From NCBI GenBank assembly GCA_017448965.1, contig JAFSKK010000007.1, forward strand, positions 1 through 64,000: a stretch of DNA of 64,000 bases, given 5' to 3'. The number at the start of each line of letters is the position of its first letter. Position 1 is the first letter of the stretch. Positions 31,960 through 42,165 of this stretch are shown here, piece by piece. Made by a program: the position numbers and the translations under genes. Below the pieces are notes generated by a model. The model was not told the origin of the DNA and searched no databases. It saw only the letters and a list, made by a program, of their open reading frames with translations. Source of the stretch: Bacteroidaceae bacterium. Its GTDB lineage: Bacteria; Bacteroidota; Bacteroidia; Bacteroidales; Bacteroidaceae.

Positions 31960-33270
31960 TTATTCACATTTTTTATGGGTCATAATCTCCAATACGCAGC
32001 GGTCTGTCTCGTCCATTGCGTCTTTTCCGATATGTGTGAGGTTGTGGATGGAGCGGTCAACATCGTCTTCGATGATGCCCTCGACGGAAGACACGCATTT
32101 TTGCTGCACGGCCAGCATAGCAGAGAGTACGGCTGTGCTCACACCCGATGCGAGTTTCAGCGCACAGGATGGTTTGGCTCCATCGCATATCATGCCTGTG
32201 AGATTGGCCACCATGTTTTTCACCGCATAGGTGATTTGCTCGTAATTGCCGCCCATCAGATAGGTGATGCCGCAAGCGGAGCCTGTGGATGCCACCACAC
32301 AGCCGCATAGGGCTGAGAGGGCACCTAACGACTGCTTGATGTAGATGGCTGTCAGATGGCTCAATGTGAGGGCACGCAGGAGTTCTTCTTCTGTGTTGTG
32401 GTTCTCTTGGGCGAATTTCACCACAGGGAGCGTGGCGCAAATCCCCTGATTGCCGCTGCCCGAGTTGGACATGACAGGAATGGGGGCACCTGCCATACGG
32501 GCATCGCAGGCACAGGCGGTGGAGGAAATGATGTGTGAGAAGATGGTGTCGCCAAAGATTCCCTTTCCCAATGGACGGGTGAGGGTTTTGCCTAACGTGT
32601 GGCCATAGTTGCCTTTCAGCGATTCTTCAGCGGCTTTCTCATTCAAGGTCTGGGCTTCGCGGATGAAGGAGATTTCGTCGAGTGGAGCCGTGGTGGCGAA
32701 CTCATAGACTTTTTGCAGGTCCAGCCAAGAGCAGCCCTCGTCGGTCTCCTCGTCGGCCTTGCAGGGCTTTTCGTACACAACCACCTGGTTCTTCTTCACA
32801 CACAGGAAGTCCTTGTGGGATGTGCTGATGATGGCCTCGGCTGTCTGGTCGCCCTTGCTCACCTTCACCTCGATGTAGAGTTTTTCCTTGATGCCTTCTT
32901 TCAGGCCGATGTGGATGCGGTTTTCCGCCAGATAGGCCTTTCCCTGTTCGACGGCCTCGTCGGTCACATCTTTCAGCACTTCCAGTTCGTAGTCAGCCTT
33001 GCCTATCAGCGCACCTAATGCCACAGCGATGGGTAGGCCAATCATGTCTGTGCCTGGGATGCCGACTCCCATCGCGTTTTTCAGGATGTTGGCCGATAGC
33101 AACACTTCGATTTTCTCAGGCACAGTGCCAAGTGTTTCTTTGGCCTTGGCCACACACAATGCCACTGCGATAGGTTCTGTACAGCCTATTGCTGGCACCA
33201 CTTCGCTTCTGATCAGAGCGATAATCTGCTGTCTTAACGTTTTTTCCACAGTCAATTGATTGATGTGCAA
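31960..33270 (-). CDS. CyuA/YhaM (UPF0597) family protein, probable L-cysteine desulfidase or serine dehydratase-like
   Basis: 436 residues in the longest frame. The signatures are VVPAIGCTEPIAVAL, a Cys-rich STACACDARMAG, MSNSGSGNQGICATLPV and LCGCVVASTGSACGITYLMGG. The conserved cysteines suit an iron-sulfur dehydratase fold, as in the serine dehydratase alpha subunit. CyuA relatives split cysteine to pyruvate, ammonia and sulfide; which substrate is used here is not decided by sequence. The frame opens with TTG at 33270, with no ATG near, and that TTG lies within a promoter-like TACCTTTG. GTG at 33249 or TTG at 33255 may be the real start. It has its own unit upstream of trxB. Confidence 0.8.
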   Translation of the reverse strand: MHINQLTVEKTLRQQIIALIRSEVVPAIGCTEPIAVALCVAKAKETLGTVPEKIEVLLSANILKNAMGVGIPGTDMIGLPIAVALGALIGKADYELEVLKDVTDEAVEQGKAYLAENRIHIGLKEGIKEKLYIEVKVSKGDQTAEAIISTSHKDFLCVKKNQVVVYEKPCKADEETDEGCSWLDLQKVYEFATTAPLDEISFIREAQTLNEKAAEESLKGNYGHTLGKTLTRPLGKGIFGDTIFSHIISSTACACDARMAGAPIPVMSNSGSGNQGICATLPVVKFAQENHNTEEELLRALTLSHLTAIYIKQSLGALSALCGCVVASTGSACGITYLMGGNYEQITYAVKNMVANLTGMICDGAKPSCALKLASGVSTAVLSAMLAVQQKCVSSVEGIIEDDVDRSIHNLTHIGKDAMDETDRCVLEIMTHKKCE

Positions 33271-33275
33271 AGGTA
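33268..33275 (-). promoter_or_regulatory. TAnnTTTG box overlapping the start of the CyuA-like gene
   Basis: TACCTTTG on the minus strand; its last three bases are the TTG that would be the furthest-upstream start codon. If it is a real -7 box, the transcript starts inside the longest frame. Confidence 0.45.
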
Positions 33276-33355
33276 AAGAGAATCATACGACTGAACAAAC
33301 TTTTGGTGCATTTGTTGGCGCTCTTTCCCACATTTATTTAAAAAAAAGAATTTAT

Positions 33356-33386
33356 TTTGTGTTTTCTCTGATTTGTAGTACCTTTG
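33356..33386 (+). promoter_or_regulatory. Promoter of the pectate lyase gene
   Basis: TTTG (33356-33359), a 19-nt spacer and TACCTTTG (33379-33386), a full consensus match 28 bp upstream of the ATG at 33414. Confidence 0.8.
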
Positions 33387-33413
33387 CAAGCGGAAAAAGG
33401 AAAAGAATTCAAG

Positions 33414-34517
33414 ATGAAACGTATTCTATCAATCATTATGATGTGCTGTGTGGTTCTGAGCATCTCGGCTCAGAAGGAGATGCAGCAGTTGGCTGACTCG
33501 ATAGTGAAGTACCAAATGAAGTCGGGTGGATGGCCAAAGAATCAGGATTGGCTGAAAGGAGTTGACCCCAAGGAGGCGAAGGCTTGGCAGAAGACGGGCG
33601 TGGGTTCCACCATTGACAATGGGGCCACCACTTCAGAGATGCAGTCGCTGGCGAAGGCGGTGGATCAGATCGTCGTGATGTTGGCAGAGAACAGCGTGTG
33701 GCTGGACAAGGAAATGCTGAAGGAGCGCCGTAAGAATTATACGGAATCGTTCAAGCGTGGTGTGGAATATCTGCTGAAGATGCAATACCCGTCTGGTGGT
33801 TTCCCGCAGTTTTATCCATTGAAGGGTGCTGATGAATATTCGGCACAGATTACGTTCAACGACCAGGCGATGGTGAATGCGCTGAAAGTGTTGAGAGATG
33901 TGGGTGGCGACTCGCTGAGATTCAGAAATATGGATGTAGATAAGGGTCTGAAGAAGAAGTGCAAGGCGGCTTATGAGCAGGGCATCAGATGTGTCTTGCT
34001 TTGTCAGATTCGTGTGGACGAATCGGGTAGGGTGCTGGATTTCGACACGCCAAGCTGGAAGGGTGGTACGCCTACGGTGTGGTGTCAGCAGCATGACCGC
34101 GTGACTTTCATGCCTGCGAAGGCTCGTGTATACGAGTTGCCCTCTTATTCAGGATGTGGCGAGACATGTGCCATTCTTGACCTGCTGATGGATGAACCGC
34201 TTCCTTCGGCAGAAGTGAAGGCTGCGGTGAAAGCAGGTGTTGCTTGGCTGGAGGCACATGCGATGAAGGATGTGGCGGTGGAACATTTCACCAATGAGAA
34301 CGGACAGGCCGACATCCGTCTCGTCGAGAAAAAAGGCGCTCCGCTGTTGTGGGCACGTTTTTATGACTTGGACAAAGGCGAACCTTTCTTCTGCGATCGC
34401 GACGGTGTGCCTCAGAAGCATCTTTCGGACATTGGCTATGAGCGAAGAAATGGTTACTCGTGGGTGGGCAATGATCCTAAGTGTGTGATAGAGAGATGTA
34501 AGAAACTTGAATATTGA
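33414..34517 (+). CDS. pelA: Pectate lyase, polysaccharide lyase family 10
   Basis: Cleaves de-esterified pectin by beta-elimination. 367 residues from ATG at 33414, with signal peptide MKRILSIIMMCCVVLSISAQ; an upstream ATG at 33384 overlaps the promoter and adds residues in front of the signal peptide. The PL10 signatures are SGGWPKNQDW, TIDNGATTSEM, YPSGGFPQFYP, ITFNDQAMVNALKVLRDV and YELPSYSGCGE. There is no lipobox and no sorting tail, so it is likely periplasmic. Together with the arabinanase-like enzyme at 53866 it suggests use of pectic polysaccharides. Confidence 0.9.
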   Translation: MKRILSIIMMCCVVLSISAQKEMQQLADSIVKYQMKSGGWPKNQDWLKGVDPKEAKAWQKTGVGSTIDNGATTSEMQSLAKAVDQIVVMLAENSVWLDKEMLKERRKNYTESFKRGVEYLLKMQYPSGGFPQFYPLKGADEYSAQITFNDQAMVNALKVLRDVGGDSLRFRNMDVDKGLKKKCKAAYEQGIRCVLLCQIRVDESGRVLDFDTPSWKGGTPTVWCQQHDRVTFMPAKARVYELPSYSGCGETCAILDLLMDEPLPSAEVKAAVKAGVAWLEAHAMKDVAVEHFTNENGQADIRLVEKKGAPLLWARFYDLDKGEPFFCDRDGVPQKHLSDIGYERRNGYSWVGNDPKCVIERCKKLEY

Positions 34518-34545
34518 AAGTTGAAAATTGAAAAAAGAATAGATT

Positions 34546-34872
34546 ATGGCAGAAAACAACAACAATCAGCAACTTCAGATTGAACTGAAGCCTGAAGTGG
34601 CAGAGGGTACATACTCTAACTTGGCCATTATCACTCACTCGAGTTGTGAGGTGATTACAGATTTCATCCAGATGATGCCTGGCATGCCCAAGGCACAGGT
34701 GAAGAGCCGTATCATTATGGCTCCTGAGCATGCGAAGCGCCTGCTGATGGCTCTGCAGGATAATATCCGTAAGTATGAGCAGCAGTTTGGCACTATCAAG
34801 TTGACGAATGGACAACCCTCGAACGAAGGGAGAACTATCGCTCCGTTCAACATTAAGCAAGGCGAGGCGTAA
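34546..34872 (+). CDS. DUF3467 family protein
   Basis: 108 residues, no signal peptide. The core ELKPEVAEGTYSNLAIITHS, FIQMMPGMPKAQVKSRIIM and PEHAKRLLMALQDNI is typical of DUF3467, a small cytoplasmic family of unknown function that is widespread in Bacteroidetes. The variable N- and C-termini are polar. It is 28 bp after the pectate lyase gene and ends in a strong terminator. A link with pectin use is not implied by the family. Confidence 0.85.
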   Translation: MAENNNNQQLQIELKPEVAEGTYSNLAIITHSSCEVITDFIQMMPGMPKAQVKSRIIMAPEHAKRLLMALQDNIRKYEQQFGTIKLTNGQPSNEGRTIAPFNIKQGEA

Positions 34873-34891
34873 GTGACCTGCCAAGACAAAG

Positions 34892-34929
34892 TGACCTCGA
34901 GAGTTAACTGACTTTCGAGGTCATTTTTG
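34892..34929 (+). terminator. Intrinsic terminator after the DUF3467 gene
   Basis: TGACCTCGA (34892-34900) pairs with TCGAGGTCA (34915-34923), followed by TTTTTG. Confidence 0.85.
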
Positions 34930-35186
34930 TTGTGAGAAAGATGAAGGCATGTATTATGGGAAAGATGAATGAAAAGAGGGTTCTTTCGTGTGTACATTAT
35001 ATTATTATAAAGGAGCATTTTCAGCGTGACTTTTTGTAAAGATTTTGTTGCTTTTGCTATGTGGAGATTGCTTTTTGACAAGATTGAAATGTTAAATAAA
35101 ATTAAAAAATAGCGATTTTGGGGGCTTTTCGAGTGGATGGGTGAAAAAATAACCCTTTAAAAAGATGTTGTTTGGCAGAAAATCCG

Positions 35187-35194
35187 TAACTTTG
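35187..35194 (+). promoter_or_regulatory. Probable -7 box of the str (rpsL) operon
   Basis: TAACTTTG fits TAnnTTTG. The nearest TTTG (35171-35174) is too close; a TTG at 35168-35170 is the only weak alternative. It lies 238 bp upstream of rpsL, after a 300-bp gene-free stretch. Confidence 0.5.
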
Positions 35195-35432
35195 CACCAC
35201 TTTTTGGAGTAGTGCGTGCCTTGGTTAGGTACTTTAGTATCGTGTGAGATGATGATTTCCCCGTAAAAAAAGGGTCTCGAAAAGGTAAAAAACAGAACGA
35301 TACGTAAATTTAGCACGAAGCAAAGCGAGCAGCTGACCACGAAGCAACGAGTTCCCCTTCGGGTGGAAGGGTAAAGGTGGGCGCTCAAAAAAATGCACAT
35401 AATTCAATAATAACAATAAATAATTAAACAAA
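35195..35432 (+). promoter_or_regulatory. Long structured leader of rpsL
   Basis: If transcription starts just after 35194, rpsL has a leader of about 230 nt. It contains a perfect 10-bp direct repeat (CACGAAGCAA, about 30 nt apart in 35310-35350), a short hairpin around TTCCCCTTCGGGTGGAAGGG and an A-rich region before the ATG. No open frame is seen. It could be a binding site for a ribosomal protein; this is inference. Confidence 0.45.
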
Positions 35433-35813
35433 ATGCCTACTATTCAACAATTGGTAAGAAAAGGCCGTAAGGTGTTGGTAGACAAGAGCAAGTCTCCTGC
35501 ATTGGATTCATGCCCTCAGCGTCGTGGTGTCTGCGTCCGCGTGTACACCACCACTCCTAAGAAGCCTAATTCAGCGATGAGAAAGGTCGCTCGTGTTCGT
35601 TTGACAAACAAGAAGGAGGTGAACTCCTACATTCCAGGAGAAGGCCACAACCTTCAGGAGCACTCCATCGTGCTGGTGCGCGGTGGTCGTGTGAAGGACC
35701 TCCCAGGTGTACGTTATCACATCATTCGCGGTGCGCTCGATACCGCAGGTGTGGCAAGCCGCACACAGCGTCGCTCTAAGTACGGCGCTAAGCGTCCAAA
35801 GGCTAAGAAGTAA
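35433..35813 (+). CDS. rpsL: 30S ribosomal protein S12
   Basis: 126 residues. The conserved [19 protein letters not shown] and the decoding-site loop [11 protein letters not shown] are intact; Lys at TTTPKKPNS is the residue changed in streptomycin resistance, and it is wild type here. Part of the 30S decoding centre. First gene of the str operon; the next gene is 157 bp away. Confidence 0.98.
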   Translation: MPTIQQLVRKGRKVLVDKSKSPALDSCPQRRGVCVRVYTTTPKKPNSAMRKVARVRLTNKKEVNSYIPGEGHNLQEHSIVLVRGGRVKDLPGVRYHIIRGALDTAGVASRTQRRSKYGAKRPKAKK

Positions 35814-35970
35814 TCCTTTTTCTTACAAAGACAAAGAAACAACAGTTTTTTCACAACGTTTGGTTTGACGGAAATGCTTGAAGGGTTGAGTAAATGCCCC
35901 TCAAAGTGGGCGTTGAAGACACACACAGTATGCAGCCTCAGACTAAAGAAAGATTAAATCAAACAAAAAA
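35814..35970 (+). promoter_or_regulatory. rpsL-rpsG intercistronic spacer
   Basis: 157 bp without a gene. It holds a 7-bp hairpin, AATGCCC/GGGCGTT, with loop CTCAAAGT. In E. coli the corresponding spacer binds S7 to repress its own synthesis; whether this one does is unknown. Confidence 0.35.
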
Positions 35971-36447
35971 ATGAGAAAAGCTAAACCAAAGAAGCGTGTG
36001 GTACTTCCAGATCCAGTGTATGGTGATGTGAAGGTGACAAAGTTCGTTAACAACCTCATGTACGACGGCAAGAAGAGCGTGGCTTACACCATCTTCTACA
36101 CAGCGCTGAAGAATGTCGAGAACAAGATGAAGAACGAGGAGAAGTCTCCACTGGAAATCTGGAAGACTGCCCTCGACAACATCACTCCACAGGTGGAGGT
36201 GAAGAGCCGCCGTATCGGTGGTGCCACATTCCAGGTGCCTACAGAGATCCGTGCTGACCGCAAGGAGGCCATCTCGATGAAGAACATGATTTCTTTCGCT
36301 CGCAAGCGTTCAGGCAAGAGCATGGCAGACAAACTTTCTGCTGAGATCATGGATGCCTTCAACCAGCAGGGTGGCGCATTCAAGCGTAAGGAGGACATGC
36401 ACCGCATGGCTGAGGCTAACCGTGCTTTCGCACACTTCCGCTTCTAA
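35971..36447 (+). CDS. rpsG: 30S ribosomal protein S7
   Basis: 158 residues. [19 protein letters not shown] and [18 protein letters not shown] are typical, as is [19 protein letters not shown]. Primary binder of the 16S 3' major domain and organiser of the 30S head. The start ATG follows an A-rich stretch without a Shine-Dalgarno sequence. 48 bp separate it from fusA. Confidence 0.98.
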   Translation: MRKAKPKKRVVLPDPVYGDVKVTKFVNNLMYDGKKSVAYTIFYTALKNVENKMKNEEKSPLEIWKTALDNITPQVEVKSRRIGGATFQVPTEIRADRKEAISMKNMISFARKRSGKSMADKLSAEIMDAFNQQGGAFKRKEDMHRMAEANRAFAHFRF

Positions 36448-36495
36448 TCTATTATTAGTTTTTAACAAGGTAAAAAGTAAAAAGGAAAAAAGAGT

Positions 36496-38613
36496 ATGGC
36501 AAAGCAAGATTTGCATCTTACACGTAACTTTGGTATCATGGCTCACATCGATGCTGGTAAGACTACCACATCTGAGCGTATCCTCTTTTATACAGGTAAA
36601 ACGCACAAGTTGGGTGAGGTTCATGATGGTGCCGCAACAATGGACTGGATGGCACAGGAGCAGGAGCGTGGTATCACTATCACATCTGCTGCAACAACTG
36701 CCTACTGGACATGGAACGGCAACAAGTATAAGTTCAACTTGATTGACACTCCGGGACACGTGGACTTCACCGCTGAGGTGGAGCGTTCACTCCGTGTGCT
36801 TGACGGTGCTGTTGCCACTTACTGTGCAGTGGGTGGTGTGGAGCCCCAGTCAGAGACTGTATGGCGCCAGGCTGACAAGTACAATGTTCCACGTATCGGT
36901 TATGTGAACAAGATGGACCGTTCTGGCGCGGACTTCTTTGAGGTGGTTCGTCAGATGAAGGAAGTGCTTGGTGCAAAACCTGTTCCAGTGGTGATCCCAA
37001 TTGGTGCAGAGGAGAACTTCAAAGGTGTGGTTGACCTCATCAAGATGAAGGCAATCCTGTGGCACGATGAGTCGCTGGGTGCAGACTATGACGTTGAGGA
37101 CATTCCTGCAAACCTCGTTGCTGAGGCTGAGGAGTGGCGCGGCAAGATGCTTGAAGCTGTTGCTGAGTTTGACGACGCTCTGATGGAGAAGTTCTTCGAC
37201 GATCCTTCTACCATCACAGAAGAAGAGTGCATCCGTGCTCTCCGCAATGCTACTTGTGCCCTTGAGTGCACTCCAATGCTTTGTGGTTCTTCGTTCAAGA
37301 ACAAGGGTGTGCAGACATTGCTCGACTATGTATGTGCTTTCCTCCCATCTCCTCTCGACACTCCTAACATCGTGGGCGCTAACCCAACGACTAAGGAAGA
37401 GGAGGATCGTAAGCCATCTGAGGATGAGAAGACTTCTGCTCTTGCATTCAAGATTGCAACAGACCCATACGTAGGCCGCCTTACTTTTATTCGTGTATAT
37501 TCTGGTAAGATTGAGGCTGGTTCTTATATTTACAACTCTCGTTCAGGCAAGAAGGAGCGTGTGTCTCGTCTGTTCCAGATGCACTCTAACCACCAGAACC
37601 CTGTTGAGGTCATCAGTGCTGGTGACATTGGCGCAGTGGTAGGTTTGAAGGACATCCACACGGGTGACACCCTCTGCGATGAGGATGCTCCAATCGTGCT
37701 CGAGTCTATGGACTTCCCAGATCCTGTGATTGGTATTGCAGTTGAGCCTAAGACTCAGAAGGACCTTGACAAACTTTCTATCGGCTTGCAGAAGTTGGCT
37801 GAGGAAGACCCAACCTTCACAGTGAAGACAGACGAACAGTCTGGCCAGACAGTCATCTCTGGTATGGGTGAGCTTCACCTCGATATCATCATCGACCGTC
37901 TGAAGCGTGAGTTCAAGGTTGAGTGCAACCAAGGTAAGCCTCAGGTGAACTACAAGGAGGCTATCACCAAGACTGTCAACCTCCGCGAGGTGTACAAGAA
38001 GCAGTCTGGTGGTCGTGGTAAGTTTGCCGACATCATCGTGAACGTAGGTCCTGTTGATGATGATTTCGAAGGCACAGGTCTTCAGTTCGTGGATGAGGTG
38101 AAGGGCGGTAATGTGCCTAAGGAATTCATCCCAGCTGTTCAGAAGGGCTTTGCGGAGTCAATGAAGAACGGTGTACTTGGTGGCTTCCCAATGGACAGCT
38201 TGAAGGTTACACTTGTGGATGGTAGCTTCCACCCTGTAGACTCTGACCAGTTGTCTTTCGAAATCGCTGCCCGTCAGGCTTACAAGAATGCTTGCGCTCA
38301 GGCTAAGCCTGTGCTGATGGAGCCTATCATGAAGCTCGAGGTTGTTACTCCTGAGGAGAACATGGGTGATGTGATCGGTGACTTGAACAAGCGTCGTGGT
38401 CAGGTTGAGGGTATGGACAATGCCCGTTCAGGTGCACGTATCGTGAAGGCAATGGTTCCACTGGGTGAAATGTTCGGTTATGTGACCGCACTCCGTACCA
38501 TCACTTCTGGCCGTGCCACTTCATCTATGCAGTATGATCACCATGCTCCTGTATCAAGCACTATCGCCAAAGCAGTTCTTCAGGAGTGCAACGGTCGTGT
38601 AGATCTCGTATAA
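36496..38613 (+). CDS. fusA: Elongation factor G
   Basis: Translocase of translation. 705 residues, full length. The GTPase motifs are [31 protein letters not shown] and NKMD. Domain IV carries [11 protein letters not shown], and the C-terminal part [20 protein letters not shown]. Several Bacteroidetes carry a second, GTP-independent EF-G; the intact GTPase motifs and the str-operon position mark this as the canonical one. Confidence 0.98.
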   Translation: MAKQDLHLTRNFGIMAHIDAGKTTTSERILFYTGKTHKLGEVHDGAATMDWMAQEQERGITITSAATTAYWTWNGNKYKFNLIDTPGHVDFTAEVERSLRVLDGAVATYCAVGGVEPQSETVWRQADKYNVPRIGYVNKMDRSGADFFEVVRQMKEVLGAKPVPVVIPIGAEENFKGVVDLIKMKAILWHDESLGADYDVEDIPANLVAEAEEWRGKMLEAVAEFDDALMEKFFDDPSTITEEECIRALRNATCALECTPMLCGSSFKNKGVQTLLDYVCAFLPSPLDTPNIVGANPTTKEEEDRKPSEDEKTSALAFKIATDPYVGRLTFIRVYSGKIEAGSYIYNSRSGKKERVSRLFQMHSNHQNPVEVISAGDIGAVVGLKDIHTGDTLCDEDAPIVLESMDFPDPVIGIAVEPKTQKDLDKLSIGLQKLAEEDPTFTVKTDEQSGQTVISGMGELHLDIIIDRLKREFKVECNQGKPQVNYKEAITKTVNLREVYKKQSGGRGKFADIIVNVGPVDDDFEGTGLQFVDEVKGGNVPKEFIPAVQKGFAESMKNGVLGGFPMDSLKVTLVDGSFHPVDSDQLSFEIAARQAYKNACAQAKPVLMEPIMKLEVVTPEENMGDVIGDLNKRRGQVEGMDNARSGARIVKAMVPLGEMFGYVTALRTITSGRATSSMQYDHHAPVSSTIAKAVLQECNGRVDLV

Positions 38614-38626
38614 TCAAGAATAGTTT

Positions 38627-38667
38627 GGGGGTGCAGGCAAGCATACGACTCTTTGCCTGCATACCCT
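38627..38667 (+). promoter_or_regulatory. Hairpin in the fusA-rpsJ spacer
   Basis: TGCAGGCAA (38632-38640) and its exact complement (38653-38661) with a 12-nt loop, flanked by GGG and CCC that can extend the stem. No T-run follows, so it is more likely a processing or control structure than a full terminator. Confidence 0.5.
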
Positions 38668-38705
38668 CTTACTTATATATAATAATTACTTAAATAATTA
38701 AAACA

Positions 38706-39014
38706 ATGAGTCAACAAAAAATTCGTATCAAACTGAAGTCTTACGACCACAATCTCGTTGACAAGTCAGCAGAGAAGATCGTCAAGGCTGTGAAGGCTAC
38801 TGATGCTATTGTGAGCGGTCCTATTCCACTTCCCACACACAAGCGTATCTTTACAGTGAACCGTTCTACATTCGTGAACAAGAAGTCTCGTGAGCAGTTC
38901 GAACTCTGCACATACAAGAGACTGATTGACATCTACAGCTCTACTACTAAGACTGTCGATGCCCTCATGAAACTTGAACTCCCCAGCGGTGTTGAGGTTG
39001 AGATTAAGGTTTGA
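38706..39014 (+). CDS. rpsJ: 30S ribosomal protein S10
   Basis: 102 residues. [34 protein letters not shown] and the loop [15 protein letters not shown] are the standard S10 features. It binds the 30S head and, as NusE, takes part in antitermination. First gene of the S10 operon, 92 bp after fusA across a hairpin. Confidence 0.98.
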   Translation: MSQQKIRIKLKSYDHNLVDKSAEKIVKAVKATDAIVSGPIPLPTHKRIFTVNRSTFVNKKSREQFELCTYKRLIDIYSSTTKTVDALMKLELPSGVEVEIKV

Positions 39015-39046
39015 TCATTTAGAGAACAATTTAAAGTTATATTGAA

Positions 39047-39661
39047 ATGCCAGGATTAATTGGAAGAAAAATCGGAATGACATCCGTTTTCAGTGCCGAG
39101 GGCAAAAACATGCCATGCACTGTTATCGAAGTAGGTCCTTGTGTTGTAACTCAAGTAAAGACTGTTGAGAAGGATGGCTATGCTGCTGTTCAGGTGGGTT
39201 TCCAGGATAAGAAGGAAAAGCACACCACCAAGCAGATGATGGGTCACTTCAAGAAGGCTGGTACAACACCAAAGAGACACTTGGCCGAGTTCACTTATGA
39301 AGAGGAACACAACCTCGGTGATGTAATCACAGTGGAACTTTTCAATGATGCTGCTTACGTTGACGTAACAGGCACATCGAAGGGTAAAGGATTCCAGGGC
39401 GTCGTGAAGCGTCATGGTTTCGGTGGTGTAGGTCAGGCCACTCATGGTCAGGACGACCGTCTGCGTAAGCCAGGTTCTATCGGTGCTTGTGCCACACCTT
39501 CTCGCGTGTTCAAGAACGTGCCAATGGGCGGTCAGATGGGTAACGAGCAGGTGACCACACACAACCTTCAGGTAATTAAAGTAGTTCCAGAGCACAACCT
39601 CCTTCTTCTGAAGGGTAGTGTGCCAGGCTGCAAAGGTTCAATCGTTTTAATCAAGAAGTAA
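39047..39661 (+). CDS. rplC: 50S ribosomal protein L3
   Basis: 204 residues. [15 protein letters not shown] at the N-terminus and the loop [20 protein letters not shown] that reaches toward the peptidyl transferase centre are present. The methylated Gln of the family is likely in that loop. 4 bp separate it from rplD. Confidence 0.98.
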   Translation: MPGLIGRKIGMTSVFSAEGKNMPCTVIEVGPCVVTQVKTVEKDGYAAVQVGFQDKKEKHTTKQMMGHFKKAGTTPKRHLAEFTYEEEHNLGDVITVELFNDAAYVDVTGTSKGKGFQGVVKRHGFGGVGQATHGQDDRLRKPGSIGACATPSRVFKNVPMGGQMGNEQVTTHNLQVIKVVPEHNLLLLKGSVPGCKGSIVLIKK

Positions 39662-39665
39662 GCAC

Positions 39666-40295
39666 ATGGAAGTTTCTGTATTAAATATCAAAGGCGAGGA
39701 CACTGGTAAAAAGGTTGTTCTGAACGATGCAATCTTCGGAATTGAACCTAATGACCATTGTATCTACCTCGCAGTGAATCAGTACCTCGCTGCTCAGCGC
39801 CAGGGTACTCACAAGTCAAAGGAAAGAAGCGAAATAGCAGGCTCTACTCGTAAGCTCATCCGTCAGAAGGGTGGTGGCGGCGCTCGCCGTGGTGACATCA
39901 AGTCTCCGCTGCTTCGTGGTGGTGGCCGTGTGTTTGGTCCTCGTCCTCGTGACTATTGGTTCAAGTTGAACAAAAAGGTGAAGAATCTGGCTCGCAAGAG
40001 CGCACTCTCATATAAGGCACAGCAGAATGCTATCGTTGTCGTTGAAGACTTTGATTTTGAGGCTCCAAAGACAAAAGACGGTGTCGCCCTGTTAAATAAT
40101 CTTAAAGTTGAGGGTAAGAAGACACTCATCGTTTTGCCAGAAGTAAAAAAGAACGTAAATTTGTCAGTCCGTAACATTCAGCGTGTTGAAGTTATGACAG
40201 CTAGTGCACTCAATACCTATAAGGTCATGAATGCAAATGTGCTTGTTGTGACTGAAAATGCGCTCAAGTTGGTTGACGAAACTTTTAACAAGTAA
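39666..40295 (+). CDS. rplD: 50S ribosomal protein L4
   Basis: 209 residues. The extended loop lining the exit tunnel is [20 protein letters not shown] followed by [11 protein letters not shown]. In E. coli L4 represses its own operon; the hairpin before rpsJ is the only candidate site seen here. Macrolide-contact residues in the loop look wild type. Confidence 0.98.
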   Translation: MEVSVLNIKGEDTGKKVVLNDAIFGIEPNDHCIYLAVNQYLAAQRQGTHKSKERSEIAGSTRKLIRQKGGGGARRGDIKSPLLRGGGRVFGPRPRDYWFKLNKKVKNLARKSALSYKAQQNAIVVVEDFDFEAPKTKDGVALLNNLKVEGKKTLIVLPEVKKNVNLSVRNIQRVEVMTASALNTYKVMNANVLVVTENALKLVDETFNK

Positions 40296-40301
40296 GGAGG
40301 T
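40293..40301 (+). promoter_or_regulatory. Strong Shine-Dalgarno sequence before rplW
   Basis: TAAGGAGGT ends 6 bases before the rplW ATG and overlaps the rplD stop. Such a full match is uncommon in Bacteroidetes, where most genes, including most in this cluster, lack one. Confidence 0.8.
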
Positions 40302-40307
40302 ACAGAC

Positions 40308-40601
40308 ATGGCATATATCGTAAAACCATTGGTTACAGAGAAGATGACCGCTATTTCGGAGAAGCAGAACAATAAGTTCGGCTTTATCGTGCTTCCTTCA
40401 GCCAATAAGATTGAGATCAAGAAAGAGATTGAAGCTAAGTATAACGTAAATGTAGTTTCAGTTAACACCATGAACTACGCTGGTAAGCGTAAGAGCCGTT
40501 ACACAAAGGCTGGTGTTATCAAGGGAAAGACAAAGGCTTTCAAGAAGGCTATCGTCACCCTCAAAGAAGGTGAAACTATCGATTTCTATAGTAACATTTA
40601 A
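40308..40601 (+). CDS. rplW: 50S ribosomal protein L23
   Basis: 97 residues. [16 protein letters not shown] and the [14 protein letters not shown] loop are typical. It lies at the tunnel exit, where trigger factor and the signal recognition particle dock. Start at 40308 is set by the full Shine-Dalgarno sequence 6 bases upstream. Confidence 0.97.
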   Translation: MAYIVKPLVTEKMTAISEKQNNKFGFIVLPSANKIEIKKEIEAKYNVNVVSVNTMNYAGKRKSRYTKAGVIKGKTKAFKKAIVTLKEGETIDFYSNI

Positions 40602-40609
40602 AAAAACAA

Positions 40610-41434
40610 ATGGGTATTCGTAAATTTAGACCAGTAACTCCTGGTCAAAGACACAAGGCTATTGGTACTTTCGATGATGTTACTACATCAGTACCAGAGA
40701 AAACTCTTGTTTTCGGTAAGCGCAGCACTGGCGGTCGTAACAACTCCGGCCAGATCACTGTTCGCTACAGAGGTGGTGGACACAAGCGCCTGATTCGTAT
40801 CGTCGATTTCAAGAGAGAAAAGGACGGGATTCCCGCAGTGGTGAAGACAATAGAGTACGATCCAAACCGTTCGGCTCGTATTGCGCTTGTCTTCTATGCT
40901 GACGGTGAAAAGCGTTACATTGTTGCTCCTAACGGATTGAGGGTAGGTGCCACTATCATGTCAGGTCCAGAGGCTACTCCAGACTTGGGTAACACGCTCC
41001 CCCTGGAGAAAATCCCAGTCGGTACTGTGATTCACAATATCGAGCTGCGTCCAGGTCAGGGTGCTAAGATGGTGCGTTCTGCCGGCAATTTTGCTCAGTT
41101 GACTTCCCGTGAAGGTCGCTACTGCGTCATCAAGCTTCCTTCTGGCGAAATTCGTAAGGTGCTTTCAGTTTGCCGCGCAACTATTGGTAGCGTAAGCAAC
41201 TCAGACCATGCACTTGAATCATCAGGTAAGGCTGGTCGTAGCCGTTGGTTGGGCCGTCGTCCACACAACCGTGGTGTTGTGATGAACCCAATTGATCACC
41301 CAATGGGTGGTGGTGAAGGACGTCACACAGGTGGACACCCGCGTTCACGTAACGGCCTCTATGCTAAGGGTCTCAAGACTCGCGCACCAAAGAAGCAGTC
41401 AAACAAGTACATTATTGAAAGACGTAACAAATAA
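40610..41434 (+). CDS. rplB: 50S ribosomal protein L2
   Basis: 274 residues. [18 protein letters not shown], the [20 protein letters not shown] core and the C-terminal [19 protein letters not shown] with the conserved histidine important near the peptidyl transferase centre are complete. Confidence 0.98.
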   Translation: MGIRKFRPVTPGQRHKAIGTFDDVTTSVPEKTLVFGKRSTGGRNNSGQITVRYRGGGHKRLIRIVDFKREKDGIPAVVKTIEYDPNRSARIALVFYADGEKRYIVAPNGLRVGATIMSGPEATPDLGNTLPLEKIPVGTVIHNIELRPGQGAKMVRSAGNFAQLTSREGRYCVIKLPSGEIRKVLSVCRATIGSVSNSDHALESSGKAGRSRWLGRRPHNRGVVMNPIDHPMGGGEGRHTGGHPRSRNGLYAKGLKTRAPKKQSNKYIIERRNK

Positions 41435-41446
41435 AGTTAACTGATT

Positions 41447-41716
41447 ATGAGTCGTTCATTAAAAAAAGGTCCATACATCAATGTGAAGCTCGAAAAGAAA
41501 GTTCTCGCTATGAACGAGAGCGGCAAGAAGAGTGTTATCAAGTCATGGGCTCGCGCTTCAATGATATCTCCAGACTTCGTCGGTCATACTATTGCAGTGC
41601 ATAACGGTAATAAATTTATCCCTGTCTACATTACTGAAAATATGGTAGGTCATAAACTCGGTGAGTTTGCTCTTACTCGTACTTTCCGCGGTCACGCAGG
41701 TAATAAGAAGAAGTAA
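41447..41716 (+). CDS. rpsS: 30S ribosomal protein S19
   Basis: 89 residues. [39 protein letters not shown] and [14 protein letters not shown] are canonical. It pairs with S13 in the 30S head. Confidence 0.98.
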   Translation: MSRSLKKGPYINVKLEKKVLAMNESGKKSVIKSWARASMISPDFVGHTIAVHNGNKFIPVYITENMVGHKLGEFALTRTFRGHAGNKKK

Positions 41717-41758
41717 TCGTAGAACAGGCTTCAATCAAGTAAAAAAGACTATTATATA

Positions 41759-42163
41759 ATGGGAGCAAGAAAAAGATTAATGGCCGAGAAGATTAAAGAG
41801 GCCAAAAAGACTGTCTACTTCGCCAGTCTTCGCGATGTTCCTTCCTCACCCCGCAAGATGCGCTATGTCGCTGATCTTGTGCGTGGCATGGAAGTGAGCA
41901 AGGCTCTTGCGACACTTAAGTTCAACAGCAAGGATGCAGCCAAGGACATTGAGAAGGTGCTCCGTTCTGCTATCGCAAACTGGGAACAGAAGAATGACCG
42001 CAAGGCTGAAAACGGAGAACTCTATATCTCTAAGATTTTTGTTGACGAAGGCGCAACTCTCAAGCGTATGAGACCAGCACCTCAGGGGCGTGGTTACAGA
42101 ATCCGCAAACGTTCTAACCACATCACTATCTTCGTGGACGCTAAAACTAATGAAGAAAAGTAA
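41759..42163 (+). CDS. rplV: 50S ribosomal protein L22
   Basis: 134 residues from ATG at 41759 ([20 protein letters not shown]), the form usual in Bacteroidales; a start at 41780 would be shorter. The tunnel-lining hairpin [20 protein letters not shown] is intact. The 42-bp gap from rpsS has no visible gene. Confidence 0.97.
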   Translation: MGARKRLMAEKIKEAKKTVYFASLRDVPSSPRKMRYVADLVRGMEVSKALATLKFNSKDAAKDIEKVLRSAIANWEQKNDRKAENGELYISKIFVDEGATLKRMRPAPQGRGYRIRKRSNHITIFVDAKTNEEK

Positions 42164-42165
42164 TT

